Both the position numbers and the translations under genes were made by a program. DNA of 64,000 nt. Source: Tretioscincus oriximinensis. Lineage: Eukaryota; Chordata; Lepidosauria; Squamata; Gymnophthalmidae. The stretch lies in assembly GCA_022410635.1 (NCBI GenBank), contig JAJVDF010000260.1:643434-707433 (forward strand). The letters run 5' to 3'. How positions within the stretch are numbered: the first letter of the stretch is position 1; each line of letters starts with the position of its first letter. This document shows positions 35,676 to 64,000 of this stretch, piece by piece. Below the pieces are notes generated by a model. That model was not told the origin of the DNA. It searched no databases and saw only the letters and a list, made by a program, of their open reading frames with translations.

Positions 35676-37565
35676 AGCCCCTCATGGAANTAATATTCTT
35701 TAGTCCCTTGGTGATGATTCGCGCTTGCTAAAACCTGCCTGCATTCTGCCAGATGGTTGATTGAAAAAAAACATATCGAAAAGGGGAACTTTCTGGGCAA
35801 GAAGATACAAAATGGGACTAAGCAGAGACCAGAAGAAGCTGGAACATTTGTGGTCAGCAATTCTGCTGCTTCTCCTTCAAATCTTTGTGTGCAAGATAAC
35901 TAACCAGGAAGTAAATACTGAGCATGCTCAGTATGCAGTCCTGCATCGTATTGTGCAAGCATGTTCTCATGGTAATCTGGTAATAAAGATCTTTACACAC
36001 AGGAAGGCTTCTCACTTCCGTGGCTCAAGGCAATTTCACAAAGGATCAGCAAACGAATATTCTGGGGCAAAGGACCTTTTTTCCAGGTCCATTTTGAAAA
36101 CTCCATGGAAGGAGTCACCACGAGGAGACTACCATCACGAAAGGAAAAAGCTCTTGTGCCTGCATATCAGAACAATGCATTCCAGCAGCTCATGAGCAAT
36201 GATAGTACACTGCATGTAGGGGGCCTTTTTATGCAACTCTGAAATTGTTTTGAAGGTGGTTTCATTTTAGTGGGGTGTGACCATTTCCCTGCCGTCCTTT
36301 TCACCCACAGTCACAATCAGGAAGTCAACTCTACAAACTTTTATTGCAAGAAAATAACATGGAGGCTACGTCTTGGTTTCAAAAAAGAAAAGATCAAGAA
36401 ATGGAAGCAACGTATAATAAAAAAAACCTGTGACAACCTTTTTCTCTCAAAGCAGCAAAGCCATGAAGCCCAACAAGGCAGGTAATCTTACTTCTGCTCC
36501 TGCTGGACTGCTAAAGTCTCTGGCAGCTAAAAAGTCACCGAAAGAGAGCCTAGAAGAAAATTATTGCCAGCAAGATTTGGGAAAAAATCAAGCAGAATTT
36601 GCCGTTTTGTTACGTTGGAGTCCCGTTGTTGCAAAGCAAGCAATGAAGATGTAAAAGAGGGCTAGCCTGAAAGTATTTTGAAAAGACTTTGGGGAAANGG
36701 AAGATCAAAATCGCGACTACAGGTTTGAAAATTTGACACTAAGGCTCCCACCTTTGGCTGTCTCCCCACTCCATTCAGTCCAACAGGGATTCTAGGAGTT
36801 TATGATGAAGCAGAAGGAATTTTATACTCTGCTTTTGCCAACCCAAAGGGACTCAAAGCTACTTCCATCACCTTCTGTTCTTCTCTCCACAACTGATACC
36901 TTGTGAAGTAGACTGGGCTGAGAGAGCTCTGAATAACTTTGACTCCCCCAAGGTCACTCAGCTGGCTTTGTGGAGGAGGACAGACTCATACCGGGAGACC
37001 TCTACATAAGAGTCTGACATATACTACAGTAAACTCAAATGACATTTGCCCCTGGAATTAACGTGCTTGGGGACAATGGGAGCAAACAGGAAAACATGAT
37101 AAGCATGAAGTGCATATCGTGCAAGCGTGGAAGTCTGCGCTTGCCTTGATAGCACAGCCGCAAACACAGCAAGTCACAGAGGCTGGGTGCCCACTTTTTG
37201 CTACGAGATCTCATGCCAGGTCCTTCCTTCCGTGGTTTCCAGAAGAGGTGCACACCAAGGACTAGAGGGTTATGGTTGCCCAGCGGTGTAGAAGTGTGAG
37301 CACAGATAATAAACGAGTTTCTCCATCTTGCTGTATGGGTTGGAAACCCCTCATGCAGGTAATACTTTTTAGCCATTCGGTGATGATTCATGCTTGTTAA
37401 AATCTGCCTGCATTTCTGCCAGGTGGTTGATTGAAAGCAAAGATACCAAAGAGGGGAGTTTTCTGGGCAGAAGGTGCAAAACAGGACTAAGCAGAGACCA
37501 GAAGAAGCTGGAACATTTGTGGTCAGCAGGTGCCCCCAACTTCTCCTGCAGACAAATGTCTGTTC
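35676..37565 (+). repeat. Duplicated block, copies 35676-35890 and 37345-37565
   Basis: Both copies share GGACTAAGCAGAGACCAGAA then GAAGCTGGAACATTTGTGGT with CAGCA, and flanking GGTGATGATTC and GGTTGATTGAAA. They look about 75-80% alike by eye. The family is not recognised. Confidence 0.65.
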
Positions 37566-38309
37566 CTCTGGGCACTTCTAGTCTGAGCAGTTCTAGGTGG
37601 ACATGGGCGGTTGGACTGGTCTGTCCACTGCAAAGAGACAAAGCACAGTGTAAAACAGCAGCAGACAAGAGACACAACAAATGCATGTCATGTATTTATN
37701 TAGCAGGGTGTGCCAGAAATACAGTTATTATTACCAGATTATATCTAGTTTATGCCCAGTCTGTTGAAATTTTAACAATTACTCAAAATGTGTTTTGCAA
37801 AACCAGTCATAGGCCTTTTATCCACTGGAATTTATTTGGGGATATATCTTGGGAAAAAGACCTGTCATCTGCAGGTTAAGGTAGCCTATGGCAGGTCCAA
37901 TTTGGAGTTAGGGTGAACATTCAGGCCTGCCATAGCCTGCCATCCAAGGACTACCCCCAAAATGAAGCCACNTGTGGAAAGAGCCATAGATGGAAAGACT
38001 GTTTATGTTGTTTTTTAAAAGTTTTTTTCTGGTAGTTTTATCTCTGAATTTTAAAACAGAATTTTATCATTCATATTTCAAAAATGAATGCCAGTGAAGC
38101 TTGGTGAAGTCACCCTTCATACCTAGGTTGTCAGTAAATGAAGCAAGATCTTCGACAATCAGAGGAGTGAATTCGCACTAAGCCTTATTCTGGTCTGNAG
38201 ACAGCATCCCATATGTAAATAACTGCCGGTTTCCTGTTTGTCAACTCCCTGGCAGAACTCCTGTTTCCTGTTTGTTTTATTTGTTTATATTTATTTATTT
38301 ACATTTCTT

Positions 38310-38582
38310 AGGTACGAATGGCTCAGTTGCTAAGGAGACGGTCTTGCACTTGAGAGATGGAGTTCCGAGGCCCTGTGTCGGACGCGTTCCACTAGCCTGC
38401 AGCTTTAGCCAACTCAGCTATTCGAAAGGGATGCAAATTTGTAATCTGCATTTCAATTACATAAATGAGTACCATCATTAACCTGATGGGGAAGATAGAA
38501 TAAGATGTAAGCCTTCAGGCAAAAATTAACCATGTAAGCTGTTCTGGAAAAGAGCGGATTATAAAAACTTGATTCTTCTTCT
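38310..38582 (+). repeat. SINE family 2
   Basis: The head is GGTACGAATGGCTCAGTTGC with GAGTTCCGAGGCCC as the B-box region. It ends GCGGATTATAAAAACTTGAT. Confidence 0.7.
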
Positions 38583-39075
38583 AAGTTGCATTTCTGCCTG
38601 CTTTTCTACACTGCTTTTTCATAATGACAAGGGCTTATTGNAAAAGCTTGGATGCCCAGCAGCTTCACGAAGCTGACAGAAGCAGAAGCAGCCCAAATGC
38701 AGAAAAAGTGAAATGGAGCTGCTGTTGTACTGGCACTGGGGCCTGCTGGGAAGTGTTGTCTGAGCTGCGGCAGACTACAGCTCCCAGCCTGCACCACAGC
38801 TAGCCCTAGGAAGCCAGCCTGCGCCTATTCCTGCCCACAGAAACATGTTTTCTGCTTACAGAAAGGTGCCTTGGAGACCTGTCTATAGCTGCATGCTGGG
38901 TGCCAAGCAAATGGCCAAGCCCTATTCTGAGGTAAACCCAAAATAAGACTCAGTGAAAATTCACTCAAAGTGCAGAATTGATCTGGGAGGCCACCAGGAG
39001 TCCAGCACTACCATCACCAGGCCAGAATGGTTGTACTTCTCTCTCTTTTGTGTCTATTCCCAGAGACCCACTTAC

Positions 39076-62898
<23,823 letters not shown>

Positions 62899-62999
62899 CT
62901 AGCGAGCAGAGAAAGGAGAGGGGTGTAGATAAGGACAGTAACAAAACCATGGATGGCGCTTGAGCGATGTTGCAGTTTGCAATATGACCCTTCCTTCCC

Positions 63000-63330
63000 T
63001 TTTCTGGTTTCCTCCCTCGCTCCCTTGATAATCCTTTCCTTCTGTGGTTTCCTCCTTCCTCCTTTCCTTCCTTCTCTCCCTTCCTTCTCTGGTTTTCTTC
63101 CTGCTTCCTCTGGTTTGCTGCCTCTCTTGGTTTTCTTCCTTCTCTGGTTTCCTTCCTCCCCTGGGTTTCCTTCCTCCTCCTTGCTCTTCTTTTCTCCCTC
63201 CCCTTCTCTGGTATCCTTTCTTCCTTCTCTGGTTTTGTCCCTCCCTCCTTCCTTCCCACCATCCCTCCCCTCTCTTCCTTAGTTTCTTTCATTCATTCCT
63301 TCCTTCCCCCTCCCTTCCAAATCTCCTCTC
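63000..63330 (+). repeat. CT-rich low-complexity tract
   Basis: TTCTCTGGTTTCCTCC-type units repeat imperfectly for 330 bp. It lies just upstream of the ZNF185 exon at 62763-62898. Confidence 0.85.
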
Positions 63331-63784
63331 TCCTGCACGTTTGATAGAGAGTCAGCAACTGATGAAGAGTCAAACAAGAGCCCTCTAGATTCTGGGCTGC
63401 CTCTATATTCTATGTCACCTGGGGAAACATGGATTCTGGTGCCCCCCACGGATCCAAATGGCACCTTGTCAGCTGACTTCCCTGGGCATTTTTTAAAAAA
63501 ATCAGTTAAATATACACACAAAATGTCACTAATTACAAGGTATTAAACTTGTCATATCTAATTACTCAGTGCCTTTCCCCCACTCCTGTCCTTCATAATT
63601 TTGGTCAATAATATTTTTTTGTTTCCTTAAATGTATCTGTTTTCCTCCACCACACTGAAAGGCAATTCTCCAGTCTTCCAACTGTGCGATTAAGAGTCCA
63701 CATTCCATTCCTTGTAGAAATTTGATAATGAGCCCCCAAATATCAGGCAGGGAGACCGAAAATCTGGGATAGCCCTGGGTAGTC

Positions 63785-64000
63785 TCGTCACTTCCCACGC
63801 GTGACCGGGATGGACAGGGTGAATAGAGAATAAATGTTTTCTCTATCACACAACACAAGGACCAGAGTTCCCTCCTTAAAACTGATGGGCAGAAAAGTGA
63901 GAACTGACAAAGGAAAGTATTTTTTCACCCAGAGGGTCGTCGGCCTGTGGAATTGACTTCCTGAAGAGGTAGTGGTAGCTAACAGCTTGGATAGTTTCAA
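63785..64000 (+). repeat. CR1 3' region cut by window edge
   Basis: It matches the reverse of 5880-6000: AGGGTGAATAGAGAATAAAT, AAAACTGATGGGCAGAAAAG and TATTTTTTCACCCAGAGGGT. Confidence 0.8.

Larger units (their letters stand above)
33900..39075. other. Interval between SLAIN-like promoter and ZNF185 stop
   Basis: No gene is seen. It holds a partial SINE 1 (34005-34140), CR1 (34265-34510), foldback elements (35105-35247, 37840-37985, 38885-38975), a duplicated block (35676-35890 and 37345-37565), a decayed SINE (36880-37020) and SINE 2 (38310-38582). The ZNF185 3' UTR should begin at its right end, but no poly(A) signal could be assigned. Confidence 0.6.

Overview
This is a vertebrate nuclear window, most likely from a squamate reptile. 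The evidence is spliced vertebrate genes with GT-AG introns, two CpG-rich promoters, CR1 LINEs with the usual ATTCTATGA-type 3' tails, two tRNA-derived SINE families of sauropsid type, an L1 fragment and short palindromic DNA transposons. Scattered single N bases and a 46-base N run (33101-33146) show a draft assembly. Nothing bacterial, viral or CRISPR-like is present.

Four protein-coding genes were rebuilt exon by exon. Left to right: (1) POLR1D-like, minus strand, 444-3110, four coding exons; its C-terminal exon lies off the left edge or was not found. (2) VAMP7, plus strand, coding 4813-14329, complete at 220 codons. These two genes are divergent and share one CpG-island promoter near 3110-3412. 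(3) A SLAIN-family gene, minus strand, coding 15790-28979, eight coding exons, 638 codons, with a probable non-coding first exon in the CpG island near 33495-33600. VAMP7 and this gene converge; their likely poly(A) signals are about 540 bp apart. (4) ZNF185 (sciellin-related LIM protein), minus strand, 39076-62898, 22 coding exons in a continuous frame (635 codons plus stop). Its 5' end runs off the right edge.

The genes have separate cell roles: a Pol I/III subunit, a vesicle SNARE, a microtubule plus-end factor and an actin/LIM protein. The ZNF185 then SLAIN-like order on one strand matches the human SCEL/SLAIN1 neighbourhood on 13q22, which suggests an ancient duplicated block.

Introns and the 33.9-39.0 kb interval are mostly repeats. 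They include CR1 3' ends (two subfamilies), SINE family 1 (GTGTAGTGGTT head) and SINE family 2 (ATGGCTCAGT head), and an L1 fragment with a 14-bp target duplication holding a nested SINE. There are also two hAT-like 150-bp elements (one with a perfect 8-bp target duplication), about 20 copies of a palindromic foldback element not recognised here, and a purine-rich composite repeat present three times. The foldback family is the best candidate for something undescribed.
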